Source: Rhabdothermincola salaria (GTDB taxonomy: Bacteria; Actinomycetota; Acidimicrobiia; Acidimicrobiales; Acidimicrobilacustridaceae). From it: a stretch of 64,000 bases of DNA. Of this stretch, positions 15,924 through 24,737 are shown one piece after another. The notes under the pieces are model-generated. The model was not told where the DNA came from, did no database searches, and saw only the letters and a program-made list of their open reading frames with translations. The number at the start of each line of letters is the position of its first letter. The stretch's first letter is position 1. The translations under genes were made by a program, and so were the position numbers. Where the stretch lies: contig NZ_JAJQXW010000001.1 in assembly GCF_021246445.1 (NCBI RefSeq), forward strand, positions 868,001 through 932,000. The letters run 5' to 3'.

Positions 15924-17297
15924 ATGGACGTCGCCCCGGCACTCCCCGGCCCTGCTCGCTCGGCGCTGCACGACGTCCTCGGGCCCGACGGCCTGGTCCT
16001 CGACCCCGACGTCGTGGGGGCCCACAGCACCGACTGGACCGGACGCTTCCGTGGCCGGGCGCCGGCGCTGCTGAGGCCCGCCGACACCGCCGAAGTCGCC
16101 GCCGTCGTCGCGATCTGCCGTGACCACGGCCTGCCTCTGGTGCCCCAGGGTGGCAACACCGGGCTGGTGGGTGGCTCGGTGCCCCTCCGTGGCGAGCTCG
16201 TGCTCTCCCTACGCCGGCTCGACACGGTCGGGGCCGTCGACACCTTGGCCGCGCAGGTCACCGTCGGCGCCGGTGCCACCCTCGCCGCAGTCCAGCAGGC
16301 GGCGGGTCGTCACGACCTGCGCCTCGCCGTGGATCTGGCGGCCCGCGACTCGGCGACCGTCGGGGGCATGGTCGCCACCAACGCCGGGGGCCTTCACGTC
16401 GTGCGCCACGGGGCGATGCGTCGCCACGTCGTGGGCCACGAGGCCGTCCTGGGCAACGCCGGGATCGTGCGCCACCTCGCCGGGCTGACCAAGGACAACA
16501 CCGGCTACGACCTCGGGCAGCTGCTCTGCGGCAGCGAAGGCACGCTGGCGGTGCTCACCGCCGTGCGCCTGGCCCTGGTACCCGTCGACACCCACCACGT
16601 CGTCGCCCTCTGCGGCTTCGAGCAGGTCGGCGACGCCGTCGAGGCCGTGGGGAGGTGGCGCCGCCAGCTCCCGGACCTCAACGCAGCCGAACTCATGAGC
16701 GACGACGGCGTGAAGCTCGTGGCCGCTCGGTCGGGGAGGAGCCTCCCGCTCGCCGGCGACCCCCGCTGGTACGTGCTCGTCGAGGCGGCCGGTCGCCACG
16801 ACCCCACCGACGAGCTGGCCGAGCTGGTCGGGTCCGCCCCCGGCGTCGGCGACGTGGCGGTCGCCCTCGACGGGCCACGACGAGCCGAGCTGTGGGCGCT
16901 CCGCGAGGAGCACACGACGGCCATCAACACACTCGGTCCGCCCCACAAGCTGGACGTGACCCTTCCCGCCGACCGCCTCGCCGAGTTCTGCGGTGAGGTC
17001 CGTTCCGTGGTGGCGGCCCTCGACCCCCGCGCCCAGGTGTGGCTCTTCGGCCACCTCGGTGACGGCAACGTGCACGTGAACGTGACCGGCGTCGATCCCC
17101 ACGACGAGCGCGTCGACGACGCCGTGCTGAACCTGGTGGCCCGCCACGACGGGTCCATCAGCGCCGAGCACGGCATCGGCACCGCCAAGCGGCGATGGCT
17201 CCACCTGAGCCGGTCGACCGCCGAGCTCTCCGCCTTCCGGGCCATCCGCACCGCGCTCGACCCCGCCGGCATCCTCAACCCCAACGTGTTGTGCTGA
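15924..17297 (+). CDS. FAD-linked D-2-hydroxyacid dehydrogenase (GlcD / D2HGDH family)
   Basis: A 457-residue vanillyl-alcohol-oxidase-superfamily flavoenzyme expected to oxidise a D-2-hydroxyacid such as D-2-hydroxyglutarate, D-lactate or glycolate. The FAD-binding PCMH domain holds PQGGNTGLVGGSVP (about residues 73-86) and the GGMVATNAGG pyrophosphate loop. The C-terminal domain contains the metal/substrate His cluster in FGHLGDGNVHVNV and the signature SAEHGIGTAKR, followed by ILNPN. Length is standard. It stands alone, so its electron acceptor and substrate cannot be settled from context. Confidence 0.88.
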   Translation: MDVAPALPGPARSALHDVLGPDGLVLDPDVVGAHSTDWTGRFRGRAPALLRPADTAEVAAVVAICRDHGLPLVPQGGNTGLVGGSVPLRGELVLSLRRLDTVGAVDTLAAQVTVGAGATLAAVQQAAGRHDLRLAVDLAARDSATVGGMVATNAGGLHVVRHGAMRRHVVGHEAVLGNAGIVRHLAGLTKDNTGYDLGQLLCGSEGTLAVLTAVRLALVPVDTHHVVALCGFEQVGDAVEAVGRWRRQLPDLNAAELMSDDGVKLVAARSGRSLPLAGDPRWYVLVEAAGRHDPTDELAELVGSAPGVGDVAVALDGPRRAELWALREEHTTAINTLGPPHKLDVTLPADRLAEFCGEVRSVVAALDPRAQVWLFGHLGDGNVHVNVTGVDPHDERVDDAVLNLVARHDGSISAEHGIGTAKRRWLHLSRSTAELSAFRAIRTALDPAGILNPNVLC

Positions 17298-17330
17298 GGC
17301 GATGCGGGCCGGCCTCGCCCGCGTGACCCC

Positions 17331-18098
17331 TCAGGGCCACTGCCCCCGTGCCACCAGCACGTCCTTCAGCACGCGAGGGCGATCGGTCATGATGCCGTCG
17401 ACGCCGAGGTCGAGGAGGCGCTCCATCTCGACGGCGTCGTCGATCGTCCAGACGTGCACCGCCACCCCGAGCTGGTGGGCCCGGCGCACGAAGCGCTCGT
17501 CGACGATGGGGATCGGTCCCTGGTGGGTGGGGACCTGGGCGCAGTCCTCGGTGGGGCGGTACGGCAGCCCGTAGCCGGCGGCCCGGAGCCGGGCGATGGC
17601 CGCCGGCCCCATGCCGGTGCACAGGGAAGGCCCGAGCATGGCCCGCAGCCGGGCGATCCTCCGGTCGGAGAAGGCTCCGATGCAGACCCGCTCGACCGAC
17701 CCGGACCGTTGGAGCACCTCGGCGAGCGGCTCGACCACGGAATCGTGCTTCGGATCGATGTTCACGAAGAGCTCCGGCCAGGACAGCAGCACTTCATCGA
17801 GGCGGGGGACCACCTCGGTCCCGCCCACCCGGGCCCGGCGCACGTCGGCGTAGGGGAGCTCCCGGATGAGCCCCGAGCGGTCCGTCACCCGGTCGAGGCG
17901 CTCGTCGTGGAAGGCCACGACCACACCGTCGGCGGTCACGTGGACATCGGTCTCCACGTGGCGGTAGCCGAGCTCCACCGCCGCGGCGAAGGCGGGCATC
18001 GTGTTCTCGGGCCAGTCGCCCGCCCCGCCGCGATGGGCGATCGCCAGCGGACCGGGATGGTCGAGGAAGGCAGGACGTGTGCGACCGGTCTCACCCAT
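17331..18098 (-). CDS. Glycerophosphodiester phosphodiesterase
   Basis: A 255-residue GDPD-family TIM-barrel enzyme hydrolysing glycerophosphodiesters to glycerol-3-phosphate and an alcohol. The N-terminus has IAHRGGAGDWPENTMPAF (catalytic His and metal-binding Glu), then ETDVHVTADGVVVAFHDERLDR with the second active-site His; VDGIMTDRP closes the barrel. There is no signal peptide, so it is likely cytoplasmic (UgpQ-like). A TACCGT box lies 7 nt before the ATG, back to back with the promoter of the divergent SirB1-like gene. Confidence 0.92.
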   Translation of the reverse strand: MGETGRTRPAFLDHPGPLAIAHRGGAGDWPENTMPAFAAAVELGYRHVETDVHVTADGVVVAFHDERLDRVTDRSGLIRELPYADVRRARVGGTEVVPRLDEVLLSWPELFVNIDPKHDSVVEPLAEVLQRSGSVERVCIGAFSDRRIARLRAMLGPSLCTGMGPAAIARLRAAGYGLPYRPTEDCAQVPTHQGPIPIVDERFVRRAHQLGVAVHVWTIDDAVEMERLLDLGVDGIMTDRPRVLKDVLVARGQWP

Positions 18099-18105
18099 GG
18101 CGGGC

Positions 18106-18124
18106 ACGGTAGTGGCGGTACCCT
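18106..18124. promoter_or_regulatory. Back-to-back leaderless promoters
   Basis: TACCGT on the minus strand (18111-18106) and TACCCT on the plus strand (18119-18124) are 7 bp apart and each stands 7 nt from its start codon (18098 and 18132). The divergent genes therefore share only 33 bp between start codons. Confidence 0.5.
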
Positions 18125-18131
18125 CGGCGCG

Positions 18132-18917
18132 GTGGAGGCCACCGAGCGCTTCGCCGAGCTCATGGCAACACCCGAGGCTGCGGTGCACCCCGACGAGGTG
18201 GCCCTGCTCATCGCCGCCCATGCCCGGCCCGCCCTCGACCTGGTCGAGGAGACCGTCCGGCTCGACCGACTCGCCGATGGTGTCCGTGTCCCGACCCTCG
18301 ACGGGTTGAGAGCCCGCCTGTTCGACGACCTCGGGTTCCGGGGGAACCGCAGCGACTACCACGACCCCGACAACTCCTACCTCGACCAGGTGGTGCGGCG
18401 TCGCCTGGGCCTGCCGATCAGCCTGGCCGTGCTGACCATCGGGGTCGGCCGTCGCGTGGGCGTGCCCCTGGTGGGCGTCGGGATGCCCGGCCACTTCCTC
18501 GTGGGCGACCGCGTCGACCACGACGTCTACCTCGACCCCTTCCACGGCGGCAACGTGCTCGACGCCGCGGGCTGCGAGCGCATCTTCCGCTCCTTGCAGG
18601 GACCCGACGCCGCCTTCCACCCGTCCTACCTGCAGCCCGTCGGCGCCCATGCCATCGCGGCGCGCATGCTGGCGAACCTGCGCGCCGTCTACACCGCCCG
18701 CCGTACCCCTTCGGCGCTGGCCTGGGTGCTGCGCCTGCGCACCTTCGTGCCCGGGGTGCCGCCTGCGGAGCGAGCCGAGCTGGCCGAGGTGCTCGCCGCC
18801 ACCGGGGGCTTCGCCGCCGCCGCCGACGAGCTCGAGCACCTGGCTCGCAGCACCGCCGGCCCGAGAGCCGCAGAGCACGCGCAGGCGGCCGTCCGCCTGC
18901 GATCCCGGCTCAACTGA
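18132..18917 (+). CDS. SirB1/transglutaminase-like family protein
   Basis: A 261-residue protein of the SirB1 N-terminal (transglutaminase-like) family with a C-terminal tetratricopeptide-like helical region. Landmarks are LFDDLGFRGNRSDYHDPDNSYLDQVV, RRLGLPISLAVLTIGVGRR and PGHFLVG, ending with DPFHGG. Related proteins occur next to release-factor and heme genes in proteobacteria, but their activity is unknown. The catalytic Cys of true transglutaminases is replaced here by Ser/Leu in the LPISLAV helix, as in other family members. GTG start is supported by the TACCCT box. Confidence 0.78.
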   Translation: MEATERFAELMATPEAAVHPDEVALLIAAHARPALDLVEETVRLDRLADGVRVPTLDGLRARLFDDLGFRGNRSDYHDPDNSYLDQVVRRRLGLPISLAVLTIGVGRRVGVPLVGVGMPGHFLVGDRVDHDVYLDPFHGGNVLDAAGCERIFRSLQGPDAAFHPSYLQPVGAHAIAARMLANLRAVYTARRTPSALAWVLRLRTFVPGVPPAERAELAEVLAATGGFAAAADELEHLARSTAGPRAAEHAQAAVRLRSRLN

Positions 18918-18993
18918 CGCCACGGCCACCCGCGGCTGGTGGAGTTCACCAGCCCGTCACGCCAACCCTGATCCGGGCACCCACCCCGGCCGG

Positions 18994-18999
18994 TAGCGT
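18994..18999 (+). promoter_or_regulatory. Leaderless -10 box TAGCGT for pyk
   Basis: TAGCGT lies 7 nt before the ATG of pyruvate kinase at 19007. Confidence 0.6.
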
Positions 19000-19006
19000 T
19001 CGGGGC

Positions 19007-20440
19007 ATGCCCCGCCGCACGAAGATCATCGCCACCATCGGTCCCGCCTCCGACGACGAGAAGACCCTGCGCGGCATGATCGATGCGGGCATGGACATCG
19101 CCCGCATCGGCTTGGCCCACGAGACCCTCGAGCTGGCCCTCGATCGCTACCACCGCATCCGCAAGGTCGCCGAGGAGTCCGGCAAGCCGATCGGCATCCT
19201 CGCCGACCTGCCCGGGCCCAAGGTCCGCGCCGGGCGCATGCCCAGCGAGGGCCTCCACCTCACCGACGGCATGGTCGTGTCGCTCACCCCGGGGCGCAGC
19301 GACAGCACCCCCGAGGTCATCCAGGTCGACTACGACGAGCTGCTCACCGACATCCACGACGGAGACCTGCTCACCTTCGGCGACGGCGCCGTGCAGGCCC
19401 AGTGCCTCGGACGCAAGGGCGACCTCCTCGAGGTGCGCATCATCCACGGCGGCCTCGTCAAGGGGCGTCCCGGCATCCACATCCCCTCGGACCGCCTCCG
19501 CATCCCCACCCCGACCCCCGAGGACTTCCGGTTGGCCGATGCGTTCGTCGACGCCGGCGTGGACATGTTGGCCCTGTCGTTCGTCCGCTCAGCCCACGAC
19601 GTGCGCCGCATCGGCACCGAGCCCTACCCGCGGGGTCCGCTCGTGGTGGCCAAGATCGAGACCCGGGCGGCGGTGGAGAACCTCGATTCCATCATCGAGG
19701 CATCCGGGGCGGTCATGGTCGCCCGTGGCGACCTCGGCTCGGAGTTCCCGATCGAGGAGCTGCCCCACCTCCAGAAGGAGATCATCCGCCGCTGCATCAC
19801 GGTCGGCCGCCCGGTCATCACGGCCACGCAGATGCTGGAGTCGATGGTGCAGGCCCCCAGCCCGACACGAGCCGAGGCCTCCGACGTGGCCAACGCCGTC
19901 TTCGACGGCTCGTCGACGCTCATGCTCTCCGGCGAGACCGCCATCGGTGTCGACCCCATCCACGTGGTGGGCATGATGTCGCGCATCGCCGCCCGAGCCG
20001 ACGAGGAGTTCGACTACCCCGGCTGGTCCCAGGGGCTCGCCGAACTGCACCTCGACCCCACCGACGTGGTCGAGGACTCGATCACCGACGCCATGACCTC
20101 GGCGGCCCACCGGGCGGCCAACGGGGTGGGGGCCAAGGCCATCATCTGCCTGTCGCGCAGCGGGTTCACCGTGCGCTCCATCGCCCGGTTCCGACCCCAG
20201 GCGAAGATCCTCGGGTTCTCCACCGACCCTCGCACGGTGAACCAGCTCTCGATGAGCTGGGGCACCAAGCCCTACCACCTCGAGGGCGGTCTGCTCACCG
20301 AGGAGCTCGTGCCCGAGGCCATCGACCACGCTGTCGCCGAGGGCGACGTGCACTCGGGCGACGTGGTCGTGGTCCTCGCCGGCTCGGGCATCCACAAGGG
20401 CCGCGTCACCGACACGGTCAGGATCGTGCGCATCCCCTGA
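19007..20440 (+). CDS. pyk: Pyruvate kinase
   Basis: A 477-residue enzyme converting phosphoenolpyruvate and ADP to pyruvate and ATP, last step of glycolysis. The barrel carries KIE (catalytic Lys), MVARGDLGSEFP, TATQMLESM and SGETAIG; the C-terminal domain ends SGIHKGRVTDTVRIVRI. Two positions are unusual. The K+-site segment normally reading RLNFSHG is RIGLAHE (about residues 33-39), losing Asn and Ser ligands. The segment normally DTKGPEIR reads DLPGPKVR (about residues 67-74), with Lys at the position of Glu117 of rabbit muscle enzyme, the known mark of K+-independent pyruvate kinases. Confidence 0.95.
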   Translation: MPRRTKIIATIGPASDDEKTLRGMIDAGMDIARIGLAHETLELALDRYHRIRKVAEESGKPIGILADLPGPKVRAGRMPSEGLHLTDGMVVSLTPGRSDSTPEVIQVDYDELLTDIHDGDLLTFGDGAVQAQCLGRKGDLLEVRIIHGGLVKGRPGIHIPSDRLRIPTPTPEDFRLADAFVDAGVDMLALSFVRSAHDVRRIGTEPYPRGPLVVAKIETRAAVENLDSIIEASGAVMVARGDLGSEFPIEELPHLQKEIIRRCITVGRPVITATQMLESMVQAPSPTRAEASDVANAVFDGSSTLMLSGETAIGVDPIHVVGMMSRIAARADEEFDYPGWSQGLAELHLDPTDVVEDSITDAMTSAAHRAANGVGAKAIICLSRSGFTVRSIARFRPQAKILGFSTDPRTVNQLSMSWGTKPYHLEGGLLTEELVPEAIDHAVAEGDVHSGDVVVVLAGSGIHKGRVTDTVRIVRIP

Positions 20441-20462
20441 CCGTCGCAGCCCTGCCGGCAGT

Positions 20463-20480
20463 CACCGGGGCTCCCCGGTG
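20463..20480 (+). terminator. Hairpin terminator after pyk
   Basis: CACCGGGG and CCCCGGTG form a perfect 8-bp stem with a CT loop, 23 bp after the pyk stop. No T-tract follows. The rest of the 220-bp gap (20441-20660) holds only a weak minus-strand frame and no convincing gene. Confidence 0.5.
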
Positions 20481-20660
20481 CCTCAGGCGGCGTCGGCCGT
20501 CCTCGCCGCGGACGCCGGGAGGACGGCTGCGGAGCGCAACACGAAGGTGACCCCTCCGGCGAACGCAGAGGTCCCGGCGATCAGGACCAGGGTCCTTTCA
20601 CCTGGTCGTCGCCCGCAGGCCGAGGTCTGGTCACCGACCGCTCTGGGCCACCATGGCGGG

Positions 20661-21449
20661 GTGGAACAGCTCACCATCCGCGGCCTCGCCGTGAGCCACC
20701 AACGGGTCGCCGGGGCAGATCGGGTCGTCCTGGTCCACGGCACCATGGATCGGGCCAGCTCGCTGCGCAAGGTGGTCCGCCGCCTTCCCGACCTCGACTG
20801 CACGGTGTACGACCGGCGGGGCTACGGCGGGTCGATCGACGCCGGCACCGCCGACACGATCACGGCTCACGTCGACGATCTGCTCGCCGTGGTGGGAGAC
20901 GTGCCCGCGGTCGTGTTCGGGCACAGCCTCGGCGGCGTGGTGGCCCTGGCCGCCGCCGCCCGACGGCCCGACGTGGTCCCGGCCGTGGTGGCCTACGAGG
21001 CCCCGCTGTCCTGGGTGTCGTGGTGGCCTCGCAGCAGTGCCGGGAGTCGCGCCGTCCACGACCACGGCGACGACCCCGGTGGGGCAGCCGAGGCGTTCAT
21101 GCGGCGCATGATCGGCGACGAGCTCTGGCAGCGGCTGCCCGCCCGCACCCGCGCCGCCCGCCGCGCCGAAGGACCGGCCCTGCTCGCCGAGATGGCCGCC
21201 TTGCGCACCGCCGCGGCGCCGTTCCGCCCCGACGACGTGCACGTGCCGGTGGTGGTGGCCCGAGGCACCGAGTCGGCCGCCCACCACCGGCGGGGCGCCG
21301 AGGAGCTGGCCGCCGTCCTGCCCGACGCCGTGCTGGTCGATCTCGACGGGGCCGGCCACGGCGCTCACCTGACCCACCCCGGTGCGGTCGCCGACCTCAT
21401 CCACCGGGCGGTTCCGCGGCCGGCGATCACTAGGCTCGCCCCATCATGA
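20661..21449 (+). CDS. Alpha/beta hydrolase
   Basis: A 262-residue alpha/beta-hydrolase-fold protein. The oxyanion segment is VLVHGTMDRASSL, the nucleophile elbow GHSLGG (about residues 88-93), and the catalytic His falls in GAGHGAHLTHPG near the C-terminus; the acid is probably the Glu/Asp after VVVARGTES. A Trp-rich cap region lies between. Substrate unknown. A CACCAT box 6 nt before the GTG at 20661 may be its promoter. The stop overlaps the next ATG (ATGA), linking it to the DUF3151 gene. Confidence 0.82.
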   Translation: MEQLTIRGLAVSHQRVAGADRVVLVHGTMDRASSLRKVVRRLPDLDCTVYDRRGYGGSIDAGTADTITAHVDDLLAVVGDVPAVVFGHSLGGVVALAAAARRPDVVPAVVAYEAPLSWVSWWPRSSAGSRAVHDHGDDPGGAAEAFMRRMIGDELWQRLPARTRAARRAEGPALLAEMAALRTAAAPFRPDDVHVPVVVARGTESAAHHRRGAEELAAVLPDAVLVDLDGAGHGAHLTHPGAVADLIHRAVPRPAITRLAPS

Positions 21450-21901
21450 GCGACACGACACCGGTCAACCTCTCCGCCTCCGGACCACCCGAGACGGTGC
21501 TTCCCACCGAGGGCGCGGAGGTCCGCCGACGCCTCGACGAGGCGGTCGCCGCCGGCGAGGACCAGCGTCGAGCGGAGGTGGCCGCGATCGTGGCCGACCA
21601 CCCGCGCTGGAGCGAGGCGTGGGCCACCCTCGGAGACCTCGGCCGCGACCCCGTCGAGCGCTATGCCGCCTACCGGGTGGGCTACCACCGGGGACTCGAC
21701 GCCCTCCGGGCCAACGGGTGGCGCGGGTCGGGCTACGTGCGCTGGCAGCACCCGTCCAACCGTGGCTTCCTCCGGTCGCTCGCCGGGCTGGCCGCGCAGG
21801 CCGCCGTCATCGGCGAGGACGACGAAGCCGAACGGTGCGAGCTCTTCCTGCGCCAGCTCGACCCGAGCTGGCCCCCTTCCGGGACCCCGGACGGACGGTA
21901 G
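21446..21901 (+). CDS. DUF3151 family protein
   Basis: A 151-residue protein matching the actinobacterial DUF3151 family, notably the block LRANGWRGSGYVRWQHPSNRGF followed by DEAERCELFLRQLDPSWPP. The N-terminal third is helical and resembles a short TPR. Its function is unknown; in other actinobacteria it often lies near central carbon genes, here it follows pyk by one gene. Coupled to the hydrolase by a 4-bp overlap. Confidence 0.85.
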   Translation: MSDTTPVNLSASGPPETVLPTEGAEVRRRLDEAVAAGEDQRRAEVAAIVADHPRWSEAWATLGDLGRDPVERYAAYRVGYHRGLDALRANGWRGSGYVRWQHPSNRGFLRSLAGLAAQAAVIGEDDEAERCELFLRQLDPSWPPSGTPDGR

Positions 21902-21904
21902 GGT
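21899..21904 (+). promoter_or_regulatory. Leaderless -10 box TAGGGT
   Basis: TAGGGT overlaps the stop codon of the DUF3151 gene and lies 8 nt before the GTG at 21913, so the methyltransferase gene has its own promoter despite the tight spacing. Confidence 0.5.
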
Positions 21905-21912
21905 CCTGCGTC

Positions 21913-22668
21913 GTGCTCGACGCTCCCACCACCTTCGCCGACGCCCTCCCGACCCTCGATGGCATCGAGGGCTGGCTCACCGACGACCAGGCCCGCCGAC
22001 TCTGGGACAGCGCCCGCCGGCTGCAGCCGGGCGCGCGAGCAGTGGAGATCGGCAGCTTCCGGGGCCGCTCCACGGTCATCACCGCTCTCGGCCTGCCCGA
22101 CACCGCCCGGCTGGTGGCCATCGACCCGCACGCGGGCAACGACCGGGGTCCCCAGGAGATCGAGGGCAAGGAGGCCGAGGCCGAGACCGACCACACGGTG
22201 TTCCTGGCCAACCTCGAGCGCGCCGGCGTACGGGGCCGGGTCGACTACGTGCGCCAGTTCTCCGACGCGGCCCACGACGCGGTCGAGGGCGACATCGACC
22301 TGCTCTACATCGACGGGGCCCACCGGTTCGCGCCGGCCCGCGACGACATCGTCACGTGGGGCGCACGAGTCGTACCGGGCGGCACCATGTTGATCCACGA
22401 CTCGTTCAGCTCCATCGGCGTGACGCTCGCCTTGCTGGCGACGCTCGCACCGTCGGACCAGTGGCAGTACGTGGGGCGCTCGGGCTCCATGGCCGAGTAC
22501 CGCAAGGTGCCGCTCGCGGCCGACCAGCGCCGCCGCTCGGCCCTGGCCCAGGCGGCCCAGCTCCCGTGGTTCGCCAGCAACGTGGTCATCAAGGTGCTGA
22601 TCCAGGCTCGTCTGCGCCCCGTGGCCCGGGCCCTGGGCTTCCCCGACGACAAGCCCTGGCCCTTCTAG
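21913..22668 (+). CDS. Class I SAM-dependent methyltransferase (Methyltransf_24 type)
   Basis: A 251-residue methyltransferase-like protein. Motif I is VEIGSFRGRSTVI (about residues 44-56), the acidic loop is LVAIDPHAGNDRG, and DIDLLYIDGAHRF supplies the motif IV Asp together with an Asp-Gly-Ala-His block typical of Methyltransf_24 enzymes acting on O-linked sugars or small molecules. The C-terminal 40 residues are an amphipathic helix region. The acceptor is unknown. Start chosen by the TAGGGT box. Confidence 0.8.
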   Translation: MLDAPTTFADALPTLDGIEGWLTDDQARRLWDSARRLQPGARAVEIGSFRGRSTVITALGLPDTARLVAIDPHAGNDRGPQEIEGKEAEAETDHTVFLANLERAGVRGRVDYVRQFSDAAHDAVEGDIDLLYIDGAHRFAPARDDIVTWGARVVPGGTMLIHDSFSSIGVTLALLATLAPSDQWQYVGRSGSMAEYRKVPLAADQRRRSALAQAAQLPWFASNVVIKVLIQARLRPVARALGFPDDKPWPF

Positions 22669-22709
22669 TGGTGCGTCGTCGAATCGGGGTGGGAGGATAG
22701 AACCTGCCG

Positions 22710-24014
22710 ATGCAGTTCGGCGACGGATCACCAGGGGGAGGACGACCCGTGGCCGAGCCAGCCTCGTTCCCCGCGAGGGGCCAACCGACCGAAGAGCTGC
22801 TCGAGGCGATCCGCGAGCTGCGGGCCGACGATGCCGACTGGCGGGGAGGCCGGGCCTTCAGCCTCGTCTACAACGCCGACGACGCCGAGCTCGAGACCCT
22901 CCACGACGCCGTCGGTTCGATGTTCCTGGCCGAGAACGCCCTGAACCCCTTCGCCTTCCCCAGCCTGCGCCGCATGGAGGCCGAGGTGGTGGCCATGGCC
23001 TCCGCCCTGGTCCACCTCGAGGGAGGCGACGGTTCGATGTCGTCGGGCGGCACCGAGAGCATCTTCCTGGCCGTGCACACCGCCCGTGAGGCCGCCCGGG
23101 CGCGCGGGGTCGAGAACCCGAGCGTCCTCACCGCCGCCACGGCGCACCCTGCCTTCGCCAAGGCCTGCCACTACCTCGGGCTCGACCACCTCCGCACCCC
23201 CCACGGTCCGGACGGTCGCGCCGACCCCGCCGCCATGATCGACGCGCTCGACGAGCGCTGCGCCCTCGTCGTGGCGTCCGCCCCCTGCTATCCGTTCGGC
23301 GTGATCGACCCGGTGGCCGACCTGGCGGCCGCGGCCGCCGACCGGGGCGTGCCGTGCCATGTCGACGCCTGCCTCGGCGGCTGGCTGCTCCCGTTCTGGG
23401 AGGAGATCGGCGAACGCGTCCCCCCGTGGGACTTCCGGGTCCCCGGGGTGACGTCGCTCTCCGCCGACATCCACAAGTACGGCTACGCCTTCAAGGGCGC
23501 GTCGGTCGTGCTCTACCGCGACCCGGCAATGATGCGCCGGCAGTGGTTCCTCTACGACGACTGGCCCGGCGGGCTCTACGGGTCACCCACCGCGGCGGGC
23601 ACGCGGCCGGCGGCGCCCATCGCCGGGGCATGGGCCACCATCCGCCACCTCGGGCGAACCGGCTACCAGGCCAAGGCCCGCGTCGTGCGCGACACCACCC
23701 TTCGCTTCCGCAACGGCATCGGCGCCATCGACGGCCTCGAGGTGCGCCACCGGCCCGACCTCTCGCTGTTCGAGTTCGGCGCGGCCGCAGACGGCGACGG
23801 TCGACCCGTCCTCGACATCGCCGGGGTGGCCGACGTCATGGACGACCGGGGGTGGGGCCTCGATCGCCAGGAAGGGGGGCTGCACCTGATGGTGTCGCCG
23901 TACCACGCCCACGTCGTCGACCGCTTCCTGGCCGACCTCGCCGACGCCGTGGCCCACCACGACGCCAGCCGGGGGAGGGCGTCGACCTACGGCGGCGCCC
24001 CACCTGCACCGTGA
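22710..24014 (+). CDS. PLP-dependent decarboxylase / sphingosine-1-phosphate-lyase-like enzyme
   Basis: A 434-residue fold-type I PLP enzyme of the group II decarboxylase family. SSGGTESIFLAVHTARE binds the cofactor phosphate, HVDACLGGW contains the Asp that pairs with the pyridine nitrogen, and SADIHKYGYAFKG has the Schiff-base lysine (Lys256). The last motif, and the PEG-free active site, resemble sphingosine-1-phosphate lyase more than glutamate decarboxylase. Such bacterial enzymes cleave phosphorylated long-chain bases or decarboxylate amino acids; the choice cannot be made here. GGAGG at 22692-22696 precedes the ATG. The stop overlaps mobA (GTGA). Confidence 0.85.
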   Translation: MQFGDGSPGGGRPVAEPASFPARGQPTEELLEAIRELRADDADWRGGRAFSLVYNADDAELETLHDAVGSMFLAENALNPFAFPSLRRMEAEVVAMASALVHLEGGDGSMSSGGTESIFLAVHTAREAARARGVENPSVLTAATAHPAFAKACHYLGLDHLRTPHGPDGRADPAAMIDALDERCALVVASAPCYPFGVIDPVADLAAAAADRGVPCHVDACLGGWLLPFWEEIGERVPPWDFRVPGVTSLSADIHKYGYAFKGASVVLYRDPAMMRRQWFLYDDWPGGLYGSPTAAGTRPAAPIAGAWATIRHLGRTGYQAKARVVRDTTLRFRNGIGAIDGLEVRHRPDLSLFEFGAAADGDGRPVLDIAGVADVMDDRGWGLDRQEGGLHLMVSPYHAHVVDRFLADLADAVAHHDASRGRASTYGGAPPAP

Positions 24015-24667
24015 CACCGTGGGTGGGGGCGGTGCTCACGGGTGGCGCATCCCGCCGGATGGGACGCGACAAGGCGCTGCTGCGGGTACGCGGCCGGTCC
24101 CTGGCCGCCGTCGCCGCCGACGCGCTGGCCGACGCCGGTGCGATCGAGGTGCTGCTCATCGGCGGAGACGGTGCCGCGCTCGCCGACGCCGCGCCGGGGG
24201 CCCGACCGGTCGCCGACCAGCACCCGGGCGAAGGGCCCCTCGGGGGCATCCTCACCGCCTTCGACGCGGTGGCGGCCACCGACGCCCCCGCGGACCTCGT
24301 CGCCGTCGTCGCCTGCGACATGCCCCGGCTCGACGCCGGCACGATCGGCGCACTCGTCGAGGCCGCCACCGCCGACCCGACCCTGGCGGTCGCCGCGGCC
24401 CTGGTCGAGGGACGCCCCCAACCGCTCACTGCGGTGTGGCGACCGTCGCAGGCCGGTGCCGTCCTGCGGGCGGCGTTCGCCGCCGGCGAGCGCGCGCCCC
24501 GTCGCCTGCTCCCGAAGCTGGCGCTGGTGGGTGTCGAGGGTCTCGACGACGCCGTCGGCGATGTCGACAGCCCCCAGGACCTGGCCCGCTACGCTGACGA
24601 CCTCGGCCACGATCCCTCTCGGGGCTCATCGGGCCGTGATCTCTTGTTCCCTGACGAGGCCCTGTGA
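24011..24667 (+). CDS. mobA: Molybdenum cofactor guanylyltransferase
   Basis: A 218-residue nucleotidyltransferase that attaches GMP to molybdopterin. The GTP-binding loop LTGGASRRMGRDKALL is at about residues 9-24, the metal-binding Asp lies in VACDMPRLD (about residues 98-106), and VDSPQDLARY near the end is the usual NTP_transf_3 close. The GTG start overlaps the previous stop. No other molybdenum-cofactor gene is in the window. Confidence 0.88.
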   Translation: MTPWVGAVLTGGASRRMGRDKALLRVRGRSLAAVAADALADAGAIEVLLIGGDGAALADAAPGARPVADQHPGEGPLGGILTAFDAVAATDAPADLVAVVACDMPRLDAGTIGALVEAATADPTLAVAAALVEGRPQPLTAVWRPSQAGAVLRAAFAAGERAPRRLLPKLALVGVEGLDDAVGDVDSPQDLARYADDLGHDPSRGSSGRDLLFPDEAL

Positions 24668-24737
24668 CCCACGATCGACCGCAACCCGACCGGGCACCGA
24701 CGACCGCCCGTCCGTCGCCCGGACGTTGACCGCTCCG

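Noticed and set aside
20483-20700. Minus-strand frame ending in a hydrophobic stretch (RTLVLIAGTSAFAGGVTFVL), convergent with the pyk hairpin
   Set aside because: It looks like part of a small membrane protein, but no in-frame ATG, GTG or TTG lies near the hydrophobic part without overlapping the hydrolase start. Could be a decayed gene; too weak to annotate.
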